The position numbers were made by a program, and so were the translations under genes. Positions 49,933 to 58,378 of a DNA stretch of 64,000 bases are shown here, piece after piece. Location of the stretch: the NCBI GenBank assembly GCA_013361525.1, contig JABFXY010000101.1, positions 1-64,000 of the forward strand, read 5' to 3'. Numbering within the stretch: the first letter of the stretch is position 1; every line of letters starts with the position of its first letter. Origin of the DNA: Polyangiaceae bacterium. Its GTDB lineage: Bacteria; Myxococcota_A; Polyangia; Polyangiales; Polyangiaceae. Below the pieces are notes generated by a model, which was not told the DNA's origin, searched no databases, and saw nothing but the letters and a program-made list of their open reading frames with translations.

Positions 49933-51543
49933 ATGAAGGCTGGATTCTTCGCAGGCTCGCTCGCTCTCGTTTTCGCGGCGACCGGATTGGTGGGCTGCAC
50001 CGATGACGTCGAGTCGAACGAGGACGACTTCACGAGCGCGCAGGCGACGCTCCTCGAGTTCGAGTTCGACGGGGAGCTGGTGACGACGGAGACGTTCAAC
50101 CTCCGCGACACCATTCAAGACCAGCTGCTCTACACGATCGGCCACCTCAACGGAAACCGCGCCGTCGGCCGTCTCGACACCGTGCAGATCTCGGACATCA
50201 CGACCGAGCGTCAGGACGACGGCACCACGCTCGTGAAGTACCACGCCATCTTGCCGGTCGCGTGGGGCTCCAAGACCAGCCTCCCCAAGTCCTACGACTT
50301 CAAGCTTCCGAAGCGCATCGACTTCGACGGCCTCGAGAAGTTCGCCACGTCGTACAAGTCCGGCTGCGTCGAGCACGGCGCGCACGACGTCTCGTCGGGC
50401 AACCTTTGGTACTACTACCGTCCCAATCAGTCGGGCTGCACGCTCGCGGACGGCGACATCGTCAAGACGACGGCGGCCGTCACGAAGAGCCTCGAGAACA
50501 CCGAAGGCAAATATCCCGAGTTCCACAAAGTGTGGGAGGACAACGAGCTTCGCGTCGTCGCGATCTTCGGCAAATACGAAGACGGCGCGACCACGAGCTC
50601 CGACGCCGGCATTTCGGCTTACGACCGATTCATCTCCACGGCGAAGACCACGTTCAGCGGCGCCACGACGACGCCGGCCCTCTCGGGCTCGGCCGGCACC
50701 AAGAACCCGGACGTCGCGATCGAAGCGACGCTCGCCGACGGCCGCAAGATCGTCATCAATGCGCTCCTTGTCGACAACGTCTCGACCGCGCCCTCGTCCT
50801 TCTATTCACGATACGAAGGGCTGAGCACCGAAGCGGACGTCATCTTCTACAACGGCCACGCCGGCTTGGGTCAGAACGTGCGCGCCCTCGCGCAGCGCGG
50901 TGAGTTCCGCGCGGAGAAGTACCAAATCTTCTTCATGAACGGCTGCGACACGTTCGCCTACGTCGACGGCTCGCTCGCGAAGATGCGCTCCACCATCAAT
51001 CCCGACGACCCGACCGGCACGAAGTACATGGATATGGTGACGAACGCGATGCCGGCGTTCTTCTCCTCGATGCCGACCGCGTCGATGGCGCTCATCAAGA
51101 GCCTCGCCGACAAGGAGAAGCCGAAGTCCTATCAGGATATCTTCGCCGCCATCGACAGCTCGCAGGTCGTCGTCGTCACCGGGGAGGAGGACAACGTCTT
51201 CACGCCCGACGGCCTCGAGCAAAAGTGGACCGTCGCCGAGAGCGACGTCGTCTCGAAGGGCGAGAGCGTCGAATACTCGCTCGGCACGCTGGAGCCGGGC
51301 AGCTACGTGATCGCGATTCACGAAGACCAGGCAGCCCCCGGCGGCGACGCGGATCTCTATGTCGGCCTCGGGAAGAAGCCGACGCTCGAGACGTTCGACT
51401 TCCGCCCCTGGCTCGACGGCTCCAACGAGGAAGTCACCTTCACCCTCACCAAAGCCACCGCCGTCAACGTGATGGTCCACGGCTACGACGACATGAGCCA
51501 GGAGACGGCTTCCTTCAAGCTCTCCGGCCGCGTCGGGGAATGA
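49933..51543 (+). CDS. Lipoprotein with His/Cys-dyad (clan CD-like) and PPC-type C-terminus
   Basis: A 536-residue lipoprotein (lipobox GLVGC). Residues 302-340 read VIFYNGHAGLG and IFFMNGCDT. A His after a hydrophobic strand (His309) and a Cys after the next strand (Cys338) in G-H and N-G-C contexts are the catalytic arrangement of gingipains and caspases (clan CD). The C-terminal 110 residues (EYSLGTLEPGSYVIAIHEDQ, GDADLYVGLGKKP) resemble the bacterial pre-peptidase C-terminal domain found on secreted proteases. Substrate unknown. ATG 49933; an in-frame ATG at 49897 precedes it. Confidence 0.75.
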   Translation: MKAGFFAGSLALVFAATGLVGCTDDVESNEDDFTSAQATLLEFEFDGELVTTETFNLRDTIQDQLLYTIGHLNGNRAVGRLDTVQISDITTERQDDGTTLVKYHAILPVAWGSKTSLPKSYDFKLPKRIDFDGLEKFATSYKSGCVEHGAHDVSSGNLWYYYRPNQSGCTLADGDIVKTTAAVTKSLENTEGKYPEFHKVWEDNELRVVAIFGKYEDGATTSSDAGISAYDRFISTAKTTFSGATTTPALSGSAGTKNPDVAIEATLADGRKIVINALLVDNVSTAPSSFYSRYEGLSTEADVIFYNGHAGLGQNVRALAQRGEFRAEKYQIFFMNGCDTFAYVDGSLAKMRSTINPDDPTGTKYMDMVTNAMPAFFSSMPTASMALIKSLADKEKPKSYQDIFAAIDSSQVVVVTGEEDNVFTPDGLEQKWTVAESDVVSKGESVEYSLGTLEPGSYVIAIHEDQAAPGGDADLYVGLGKKPTLETFDFRPWLDGSNEEVTFTLTKATAVNVMVHGYDDMSQETASFKLSGRVGE

Positions 51544-53098
51544 CCGTCTGCCCTCCATCGTCGCAAATCCCCGGATCCGGCTCGGTCGGCTCGTCGCCAT
51601 AGCCATAGACGAATCGATGAAAGAGCCGGGTCACCTCCGGGTCCTGTGAGACGCAATAGAGGTGTTGCTCGAGCTCGCGCGTCGTGAAGAGCCCGCCGAT
51701 GTGGTCCAGGTAGAACTGCCGCATCGCCTCGTGCAGCTGCTCTTCACCGAGGATGACCGCCAGCGTGGAGAAGACCCGAGCGCCCGCGTCGTACGCGTCG
51801 AGCGGTGTCTTCCGTGACCACGGGTTGTCGTCACACAGGACATTGGGCGGCTCGCCACCCCCGAGCGGAGGCGGGTTGGGACCACCGGGCTCGGTCCAAT
51901 AGATGTTCCACGCCTCGTCGACCCATCCGTCGGTGTCGCGCGCCGGCTTGATCCCTCGGCCGTACCAGCTGTGAAATAGCTCGTGCTGGAGCGGATAAAG
52001 GCCCGTAATCGCCGCGCCGTCGTATTCCATCGCGAAGTCAGGGTCGACAATCACCGTGAGCACGTCTTCGTGCACCCACGGCCCGGTCGACTCGACGAAG
52101 CTCTGCACGTCGGCCTCGATCTCGGGCACGAGATCGGCGAGCTCCGTGGGGTCGGCGGCGTCCTTGAAGAGTCGCAGCGCGATCGAATGATTGGGGTGTA
52201 GCGCAATCTCGGTTTCGTGTGCGGCGACATCCCCCGACGGACGCAACACGAGCATCGGCGACAGCGAGGTGAACGTCTCCGGATACAGAATGAACCAATG
52301 CGTCTCGGAGCGCTCCTCGACGGCGCCGTTCGTCACCAGGGTGTGCGGGGCCGTCGTGTTCCTGAGCTCGAGATCGATCCACGTCTCGACGTGATCGTAA
52401 ATCAGATTCCCCGGTAGCCACTGTTCTGCATAACAAGCAGGATGGATGTCGGAGAGCGAGAAATTCCACGACACGCTCGTTCCTGTATCCCAAACGAGCG
52501 GTGGCGGCTGATCGCAATCGGCGATCAGCGCCATGTCCAACACGTATTCGACGCGCAGAAGGTTCGTGCTGCAGGCCTCGACGGGCTTCTCCAAGACGCG
52601 CATGTCCGCACCGGAGCCACCGGACAGAGATTGGTGTCCCATACGCAGCGGGTCGACGGGCTCGTCGTTGAGATCGGCAGACAGGATCTCTTGCTGGAGG
52701 TCGAAGACGGGATACCCATCGACCGCTCCCCCAGCAAACTGCATCGTCGCCTCGACGATCGCCGTCTCGGCGGCAGCGTCGAGAACGACGTGCGCTTCGA
52801 CCGTGCGGACGTCGATAGGGACCGCCGGCAAATCGAGCCCGACATCGACGGGCTCGGGCGCGTAGTCCATGTCTGGACCAGGACAAAATTCGATCGGCGG
52901 CTCGTCCGACTCGTGACCCCCGTCTCCCCCTCCGCCCCCGTTGTCCTTCATCGATTCGGTGTCGCCGCCACTGCCACCGTCGCTGCCTCCCGCGCCCGGA
53001 TCATCCTCGTCCTCGAGGTCCGTGCACGCTGCAGCAATCAATAAAAGGATGGAGGCGGCCAACCGACCCGGCGTGGCCGTGACGTAGCTCTTGTTCAT
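51515..53098 (-). CDS. M1-like (gluzincin) peptidase lipoprotein
   Basis: A 527-residue lipoprotein (lipobox AAAC) with a Gly/Asp linker and an M1 aminopeptidase-like fold. The zinc motif HELFH (372-376) is followed by WVDEAW (Glu395), the HExxH-x18-E spacing of M1 peptidases. AMEYDG (356-361) sits where the GAMEN substrate motif would be. The N-terminal beta domain is present. It is shorter than typical M1 enzymes (about 850). It overlaps the convergent gene by 29 bp at their 3' ends. ATG 53098. Confidence 0.84.
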   Translation of the reverse strand: MNKSYVTATPGRLAASILLLIAAACTDLEDEDDPGAGGSDGGSGGDTESMKDNGGGGGDGGHESDEPPIEFCPGPDMDYAPEPVDVGLDLPAVPIDVRTVEAHVVLDAAAETAIVEATMQFAGGAVDGYPVFDLQQEILSADLNDEPVDPLRMGHQSLSGGSGADMRVLEKPVEACSTNLLRVEYVLDMALIADCDQPPPLVWDTGTSVSWNFSLSDIHPACYAEQWLPGNLIYDHVETWIDLELRNTTAPHTLVTNGAVEERSETHWFILYPETFTSLSPMLVLRPSGDVAAHETEIALHPNHSIALRLFKDAADPTELADLVPEIEADVQSFVESTGPWVHEDVLTVIVDPDFAMEYDGAAITGLYPLQHELFHSWYGRGIKPARDTDGWVDEAWNIYWTEPGGPNPPPLGGGEPPNVLCDDNPWSRKTPLDAYDAGARVFSTLAVILGEEQLHEAMRQFYLDHIGGLFTTRELEQHLYCVSQDPEVTRLFHRFVYGYGDEPTEPDPGICDDGGQTVIPRRGRRA

Positions 53099-53357
53099 AG
53101 GCTCCGGCGCGTCGCTCCCGAAGCGAGAGCGGTCTCGTGTAGCTCGTTCGATTGATGGGGGGAGCGGCGCGATTCGATCACAAGATCGACGCGCCACGTC
53201 GAGCGCCGAGACGATCTCGAACGGTATCGCCTTTGCCCCGTGTCCGTGTATGGCCGCCCTGCAGAGCTACAATACGACGTACGCGCAGTTCGCGGATCGC
53301 CAACAGGCCTCCGGTTGCGCGGAAGTTCTGCGAAGCGAGCAGTCCCAACGGCCCAAG

Positions 53358-53798
53358 ATGCGAATGGTGGTCAGCTCCACCCGGAAGGGTCATGCCGAGC
53401 TGCCGCTCGCGTTGACGCACACACGTGGCGGAATGGTTCGAGGAGCGCTGGCCGGCGGCGGCCTATGTCTCGGCTTGGCGCTGCTCGGCGCTCTCCTCCA
53501 ATCGGGGAAGGGCCACCCCGTCAATTGGGTCGTCGTTGCCCTTCTCGGTGGGCTCGCCGCACTGATGGGCGCATTCGCCGGAGGCCTGGTCGGCTCGATG
53601 AACCCGCGCCCGAAGATCGACGCCATGGAGAAAGAGGGCGACGTCGTCCTCGCGGTCTACTCCAGCGACAGAAGCGACCTCGCCTGGGCGGCGCGACTCT
53701 TCCAAACGTGGGGAGCGCAGCCTCGCTACCGCTTGACCCCTGCGCGCGCCGTCGAGGACTGGCCCGTTGGTGGCGCGCCGGCGACCGGCACGGCTTGA
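53358..53798 (+). CDS. Small membrane protein with Gly-rich helices
   Basis: A 146-residue protein with two adjacent hydrophobic Gly/Ala-rich helices (MVRGALAGGGLCLGLALLGA and NWVVVALLGGLAALMGAFAG), then a soluble C-terminus. The Gly spacing recalls glycine-zipper helices. The soluble part (GDVVLAVYSSDRSDLAWAAR) looks alpha/beta. Start uncertain: ATG 53358 or an upstream in-frame ATG at 53250. No family recognised. Confidence 0.62.
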   Translation: MRMVVSSTRKGHAELPLALTHTRGGMVRGALAGGGLCLGLALLGALLQSGKGHPVNWVVVALLGGLAALMGAFAGGLVGSMNPRPKIDAMEKEGDVVLAVYSSDRSDLAWAARLFQTWGAQPRYRLTPARAVEDWPVGGAPATGTA

Positions 53799-53799
53799 C

Positions 53800-54189
53800 T
53801 CAGCGTTCGGACTCCGCGGGAGGCAGGGACCACTCCTCCTCGAGGCGTCGATGGTCGCGCATCCCGAGCGCCTCGCGGTGAACCCGCAGCTCCCAAATCG
53901 CCGACGCCGCATTGTTTCGTTGTGCATTGAAGGCGTCGACGGCGGCTCGCTGCTCCGTATTCCACGCCGGACCGCGCGGCCCCTGTCGGTGGGCTACGAG
54001 CGCGCGTTTGCGTCGATCGAGCTCGCGGAAGGCCGCCTCGACCTTTTCGTTGGCACGCGCGAACGCCGAGCCGATCTCCGCGAGGATCTCGCGCGCCACG
54101 CTCGCGTGGGCACGACCCTGAGCGTCGTCCGGCTTTGGAATGTTACCGCTGAGGTCCGTCGAGAGGCGCTTCTGAATCGGATCGCTCAC
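53800..54189 (-). CDS. Small charged helical protein
   Basis: From GTG 54189 a 129-residue protein that is all-helical and highly charged: SVAREILAEIGSAFARANEK, FRELDRRKRALVAHRQGP, AVDAFNAQRNNAASAIWELR. TTG 54225 is an alternative start. No signal peptide. The heptad-like pattern suggests a coiled coil. It is convergent with the membrane protein on its left with only 1 bp between stops. Family unknown. Confidence 0.68.
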   Translation of the reverse strand: MSDPIQKRLSTDLSGNIPKPDDAQGRAHASVAREILAEIGSAFARANEKVEAAFRELDRRKRALVAHRQGPRGPAWNTEQRAAVDAFNAQRNNAASAIWELRVHREALGMRDHRRLEEEWSLPPAESER

Positions 54190-54249
54190 GGCCGTTAACG
54201 TGGAGGGTCGGGCGCGTCCGTTCAAGGGGTCGGCTCGACGATCGGACGC

Positions 54250-55212
54250 TCAACTCGAGGTTCGGCACTCGTCGCGTGCTCGAAGGCGCCGCGCCTCCTC
54301 TTCCCAAGGCGCGGCGTCGAATTGCTCGACGAGCAAGTCGACCATCGCGCGCACCGCGGGCGAAACACCGCGAGCGCTCGGATACACCGCGAACGGCCAA
54401 AGCGGAGGAGGCGCAAACTCCTCGAGGACCTCGACGACCCTGCCCGCCTGGAGCGAGCAACACACATGGAGCGTCGGCACGCGCGCGATGCCGACGCCGC
54501 CGACCGCGAGCTCCTCCAAAACGCGATAGCTGTTCACCGCGATATGCGCGGGCACGACAATGCTCTGTACTTTGCGGCCTTCTCGGAACGGCCACGCAGT
54601 GGGAGCCCGCGCTCCCAACATCACCAGACAGCGATGCTCGAGCAGATCGCGCGGCGCCTTCGGCTTGCCGGCGCGCCACAGATACGCCGGGCTGGCCACG
54701 ATCTTCATTTCTTGAGCGGCACCGAGCCTGCGCGCGACGAGCCCCGAATCTCCGAGCGGACCAATGCGCACAGCGACGTCGTACCCCTCTTCGACGAGGT
54801 TTACCTGTCGATCGACGAGCTCGATCTCGAGATGCACGTCGGGATATCGACGCGCGTATTCGGTCATGACGTAGCCGAAGACGTGTTGCCCGAGCTCGAC
54901 CGGCGCCGTCATCCGCAATCGCCCGCTCGGATGCGCTTGGAGCCGGCCGACGAGCGACTCCGCGCCGCGCAGCGCGGCCATCGCCGGCGCGACCTCCCGG
55001 TGAAAGCTCGCGCCGATGTCCGTCAGCGCCACGCTTCGCGTCGTCCTCGTCAGAAGGCGCACGCCGAGATGCTCCTCCAGCGCGGCGAGCCGCTGGCTCA
55101 ATGCGGACTTGGAGAGCCCCAGTGTCCGCGCAGCGCCGCGAAAGCTCTTCTGCTCGACGATCTCGAGGAACGCGGCGACTCCGTTCGGGTCGGCGTGGCG
55201 CATTGTCCTCAT
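54250..55212 (-). CDS. LysR-family regulator
   Basis: A protein of about 320 residues. The winged helix-turn-helix is at the N-terminus (GVAAFLEIVEQKSFRGAART, LGLSKSALSQRLAALEEHLG) and a periplasmic-binding-like effector domain follows (SGRLRMTAPVELGQHVFGYV). It belongs to the AaeR/DsdC-like group often paired with oxidoreductases. It is divergent from the flavin oxidoreductase at 55300, which it likely controls. Start ATG 55212 or 55203; upstream ATGs would cover the operator-like repeat at 55216-55230. Confidence 0.86.
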   Translation of the reverse strand: MRTMRHADPNGVAAFLEIVEQKSFRGAARTLGLSKSALSQRLAALEEHLGVRLLTRTTRSVALTDIGASFHREVAPAMAALRGAESLVGRLQAHPSGRLRMTAPVELGQHVFGYVMTEYARRYPDVHLEIELVDRQVNLVEEGYDVAVRIGPLGDSGLVARRLGAAQEMKIVASPAYLWRAGKPKAPRDLLEHRCLVMLGARAPTAWPFREGRKVQSIVVPAHIAVNSYRVLEELAVGGVGIARVPTLHVCCSLQAGRVVEVLEEFAPPPLWPFAVYPSARGVSPAVRAMVDLLVEQFDAAPWEEEARRLRARDECRTSS

Positions 55213-55215
55213 CGG

Positions 55216-55230
55216 CGGACAGTATGTCCG
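55216..55230. promoter_or_regulatory. Operator-like palindrome in LysR/OYE intergenic region
   Basis: CGGACA, a 3-nt centre and TGTCCG form a perfect dyad 3 nt before the LysR ATG at 55212, between the two divergent genes. The site fits binding by the LysR dimer to regulate both transcripts. Confidence 0.5.
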
Positions 55231-55299
55231 TACTGCCGTCATTGTCCACACTGCGAGCGGTGGCCACGATCACCGCATCCACATCCGACGAGGACGACG

Positions 55300-56352
55300 A
55301 TGAAACTGCTCTCCCCCTTCCGACTGGGCCGCTTCGAGCTTCAAAACCGCGCCGTGATGGCGCCGATGACCCGCAGCCGCGCGATCGGCGGCCTGCCGAA
55401 CGACCTGATGCGCGACTACTACGCGCAGCGCGCCTCCGCCGGGCTCATCATCACCGAGGGAACCGCGCCCTCACCCAACGCCCTGGGGTACGCGCGAATC
55501 CCCGGCCTCTTCGACGAGGCGCAGGTCCGCGGTTGGCGAAGCGTCACGGACGCCGTTCACGACGCCGGCGGTCGCATCGTCGCGCAGCTCATGCACACCG
55601 GTCGCATCGCCCACCCCGACAACCTTCCCGCGGGAGCGCGCGTCCTCGCCCCGAGCGCCGTGCGCGCCGACGGCAAGATGTACACCGACGAAAAGGGGCC
55701 TCAACCCCTGCCCGCCCCCGAAGCGATGACCGCCGCGGATCTTCACGAGGCCCGCGAGGAGTTCGCGCTCGCCGCCAAGAACGCAATCGACGCCGGCTTC
55801 GACGGCGTCGAGCTCCACGGCGCCAACGGCTATTTGCTCGAACAATTCCTCCACCCACACACCAATCGCCGCGAAGACGAATACGGTGGCTCAACCGAAA
55901 AGCGCGCGCGGTTCGTCGTCGAGACGGCCCAAGCCGCGGCCGAGCGCATCGGGGCAGACCGCGTGGCCATTCGCCTCTCGCCGCACAACGGCTTCAACGA
56001 TTTGCCGGCGCACGGCGAGGTCGAGGAGCAATACAGCGTTCTCGCCCGAGCGCTGCGTGGACTTCTCTACGTGCATATCGTGCAAAACGCCGACGCCGCT
56101 TATCCGAAAAGCGAAGCCGCGATTCGTGAAGGGTTTGGTGGGCCGTTGATCCTGAATGGCGGCTTCGATCACGAGCGCGCGGAGGCAGCGATCGCGGCGG
56201 GGCGGACGGAGCTCGTTTCGTTCGGCAGGCCGTTCATCGCGAACCCGGATTTGATCGATAAATGGAAGACCGGCGCGGACCTCGCGAGCCCTGATCCTTC
56301 GACGTTTTATACGCCGGGGGCGAAGGGATATGTGGACTACGTGAAGAGCTGA
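55300..56352 (+). CDS. Old Yellow Enzyme-family NADH:flavin oxidoreductase
   Basis: A 350-residue FMN enzyme. Family marks include NRAVMAPMTRSRAIGGLPND near the start and AQLMHTGRIAHPDNLPAG. DGVELHGANGYLLEQFLHPH carries the HGAN pair for the substrate carbonyl, and NRREDEYGGSTEKRARF follows. These enzymes reduce activated alkenes with NAD(P)H. The layout is closest to xenobiotic/N-ethylmaleimide reductases (NemA-like). GAGGA ribosome site before ATG 55300. Probably controlled by the divergent LysR protein. Confidence 0.92.
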   Translation: MKLLSPFRLGRFELQNRAVMAPMTRSRAIGGLPNDLMRDYYAQRASAGLIITEGTAPSPNALGYARIPGLFDEAQVRGWRSVTDAVHDAGGRIVAQLMHTGRIAHPDNLPAGARVLAPSAVRADGKMYTDEKGPQPLPAPEAMTAADLHEAREEFALAAKNAIDAGFDGVELHGANGYLLEQFLHPHTNRREDEYGGSTEKRARFVVETAQAAAERIGADRVAIRLSPHNGFNDLPAHGEVEEQYSVLARALRGLLYVHIVQNADAAYPKSEAAIREGFGGPLILNGGFDHERAEAAIAAGRTELVSFGRPFIANPDLIDKWKTGADLASPDPSTFYTPGAKGYVDYVKS

Positions 56353-56405
56353 GACGCTCGGGCCCCGGGGTGGCCGGACGGCCGCAGACGCCTGGCATGT
56401 ATTGA

Positions 56406-56444
56406 CGTACCTTGATCGTCGCGATCGTCTTCGACCAAGGTACG
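56406..56444. repeat. Inverted repeat upstream of the esterase gene
   Basis: CGTACCTTG (56406-56414) and CAAGGTACG (56436-56444) form a 9-bp stem with a 21-nt centre, ending 4 nt before the ATG at 56449. It may be an operator or a leader hairpin covering the ribosome site. Confidence 0.5.
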
Positions 56445-56448
56445 CCCC

Positions 56449-58230
56449 ATGCCCTTCGCTTCGCTCCGTCGTCGATCCTCATCGGTCCTCGCCCGTCTGC
56501 TGACGTTGCTGTCGCTGACCGCCTTCGGCTGTGACTCCGATACGTCGCAAACCGGTGGTGAAGGCGGCGGACCGTCCGACGACGGGGGAGGCGGCAGCGG
56601 AGGCGCGGCGCTGCCGGAAAACCAGCCTCCGGCGGCCAGCTTCGTCGCGACCCCGCCGAGCGGGTCCGCTCCGCTGGAGGTCCTCCTCGACGCGACCGCG
56701 AGCAGCGATCCGGATGGAGAGATCGTGTCGTACAGCTGGTCTGTCGACGGCAGTGGAAACGAGGTGGAGCTGCCGACGACCTTCGACATGGTGGGATGCC
56801 ACACGGTCGAGCTGACAGTCACCGACGATGACGGCGCGACCGCGACGGCGACGGGCACGATCGTCGTCGCGTCGGGTGAGGCCTCGGAACCAGATGTCAC
56901 CATCGAGGCTGCGCCGCTCGCGAGCGCGGTCTTGCCGCGCGATATCGAGACCGACGAGGGGACGGCCCACTTCGAGGGGACTGTGCTCAGCGACGGATAC
57001 GTCGAGGTTCGCGCCGAAGTCGTCGATCCGACAGGAGCCGTCCGCAAGAGCATCTCGACGCCGCTGTGCGGCGCCGCGCCGGTGTCGTTCGAGCTCGATG
57101 TCCCGGTCCCATCCGAGCTCACGGCATTCGAGATTCGGCTGTCGCTCGTCGGCGGCGTGGAGCCAATGGCCATCTTCTCCGTTCCCGACATCGTCGCCGG
57201 CGACATCTATGTCGTAAACGGCCAATCGAATGCAGAGTCCGCGCAATACGCGGGCGACGCCAACGAGAACCAAGGGCCCTTCGTGCGGAGCTTCGGTACC
57301 AATGTCGAGGACGGAGCGGCCACCGCGGCAGACGCCGTGTGGCGCATCGCCAATGGCAATGCAGGTTCGGGCCAGGCCGGCATCGGCCAGTGGCCGATGC
57401 GTATGGCGGCGCGTCTGGCTGCAACGCACGAGACGCCGATCGGGCTCGTCAATGGCGCCCGCGGTGGCAAACCCATTGCGTACTTTCAGCGCAACGACGC
57501 GAACATCACCGACCCCGCGACCAACTACGGGCGGCTCCTCACACGAATGCAGAACGCGGGGCTCACCGGGTCGGTGCGAGCGTTCCTCTGGTACCAGGGG
57601 GAGAGCGACGGCGCGGACTTCCAGGCGCATCACGACGGCTTCCTTGCGCTGAAAGACGATTGGGCCGCCGACTACGGCGGCGTGCAGCGTATTTATGTGA
57701 CGCAGATCCGCGCGGGGTGTGGCGGCGATCTCATCCGGTCGCAAGAGGTGCAACGCAAGCTCGCCGACGACTTCGCCGAGATCACGGTCATGTCGACGAC
57801 CGGACTCGATGCCCACGACGGGTGTCACTATGCCTACGAAGGCGGGTATCGCGAGCTCGGTGATCGCTATGCGGCGCTGCTTGGGCGGGATTTGTACGGC
57901 GATATGCCCGACAACGACGTCCAGCCACCGAACCCTGCGGACGCAAAATTCGCTGCCGGCGGTACGCAGATCATCATCGCGATGCGCAACGACGAAGCGG
58001 CATTGACGGTCGACGCCGGTGCCAACGCGAACTTTCGACTCGAAGGGTCGGCAGCCGTCGTGAGCGGCGTGTCCTTCTCGGATGGGACGTTGGTGTTGAG
58101 CCTCGCTGGTGACGCTTCGGGTGCGAGCGGCGTGACGTATCTAGGCCATCCTCAGGCCGGCCCGTGGATCCTCAATGAGAACGGGGTTGGGCTATTGGCA
58201 TTCCATAACCTTCCGATTGCGGCGGAATGA
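56449..58230 (+). CDS. Lipoprotein with PKD domain and sialate-O-acetylesterase-like domain
   Basis: A 593-residue lipoprotein (lipobox TAFGC) with a Gly-rich linker. A PKD domain lies at about 60-145 (SYSWSVDGSG, VELTVTDDDG). A strand-rich linker domain and a SASA/SGNH-type esterase domain follow. The esterase motifs are in order: VVNGQSNAES (Ser nucleophile), FLWYQGESDG (Gly/Asn-type block) and LDAHDGCHYAYEGG (Asp-x-x-His). It likely removes acetyl groups from surface glycans. PKD domains often mediate binding. ATG 56449 is preceded by the 56406-56444 repeat. Confidence 0.84.
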   Translation: MPFASLRRRSSSVLARLLTLLSLTAFGCDSDTSQTGGEGGGPSDDGGGGSGGAALPENQPPAASFVATPPSGSAPLEVLLDATASSDPDGEIVSYSWSVDGSGNEVELPTTFDMVGCHTVELTVTDDDGATATATGTIVVASGEASEPDVTIEAAPLASAVLPRDIETDEGTAHFEGTVLSDGYVEVRAEVVDPTGAVRKSISTPLCGAAPVSFELDVPVPSELTAFEIRLSLVGGVEPMAIFSVPDIVAGDIYVVNGQSNAESAQYAGDANENQGPFVRSFGTNVEDGAATAADAVWRIANGNAGSGQAGIGQWPMRMAARLAATHETPIGLVNGARGGKPIAYFQRNDANITDPATNYGRLLTRMQNAGLTGSVRAFLWYQGESDGADFQAHHDGFLALKDDWAADYGGVQRIYVTQIRAGCGGDLIRSQEVQRKLADDFAEITVMSTTGLDAHDGCHYAYEGGYRELGDRYAALLGRDLYGDMPDNDVQPPNPADAKFAAGGTQIIIAMRNDEAALTVDAGANANFRLEGSAAVVSGVSFSDGTLVLSLAGDASGASGVTYLGHPQAGPWILNENGVGLLAFHNLPIAAE

Positions 58231-58378
58231 CCGCATCGGCGCGTGATTGCGCTAGAGCGTGTCGCCGCCGCCCGCGATAACGGTTGGTTCCGGACCTTCG
58301 CAGAATTTGCGTGGGGCTCCGCGGCGGTTGGCGCGAGATTTCGATCCGCGTTCCTCCGCGCACCGGTACCTTCATCAC

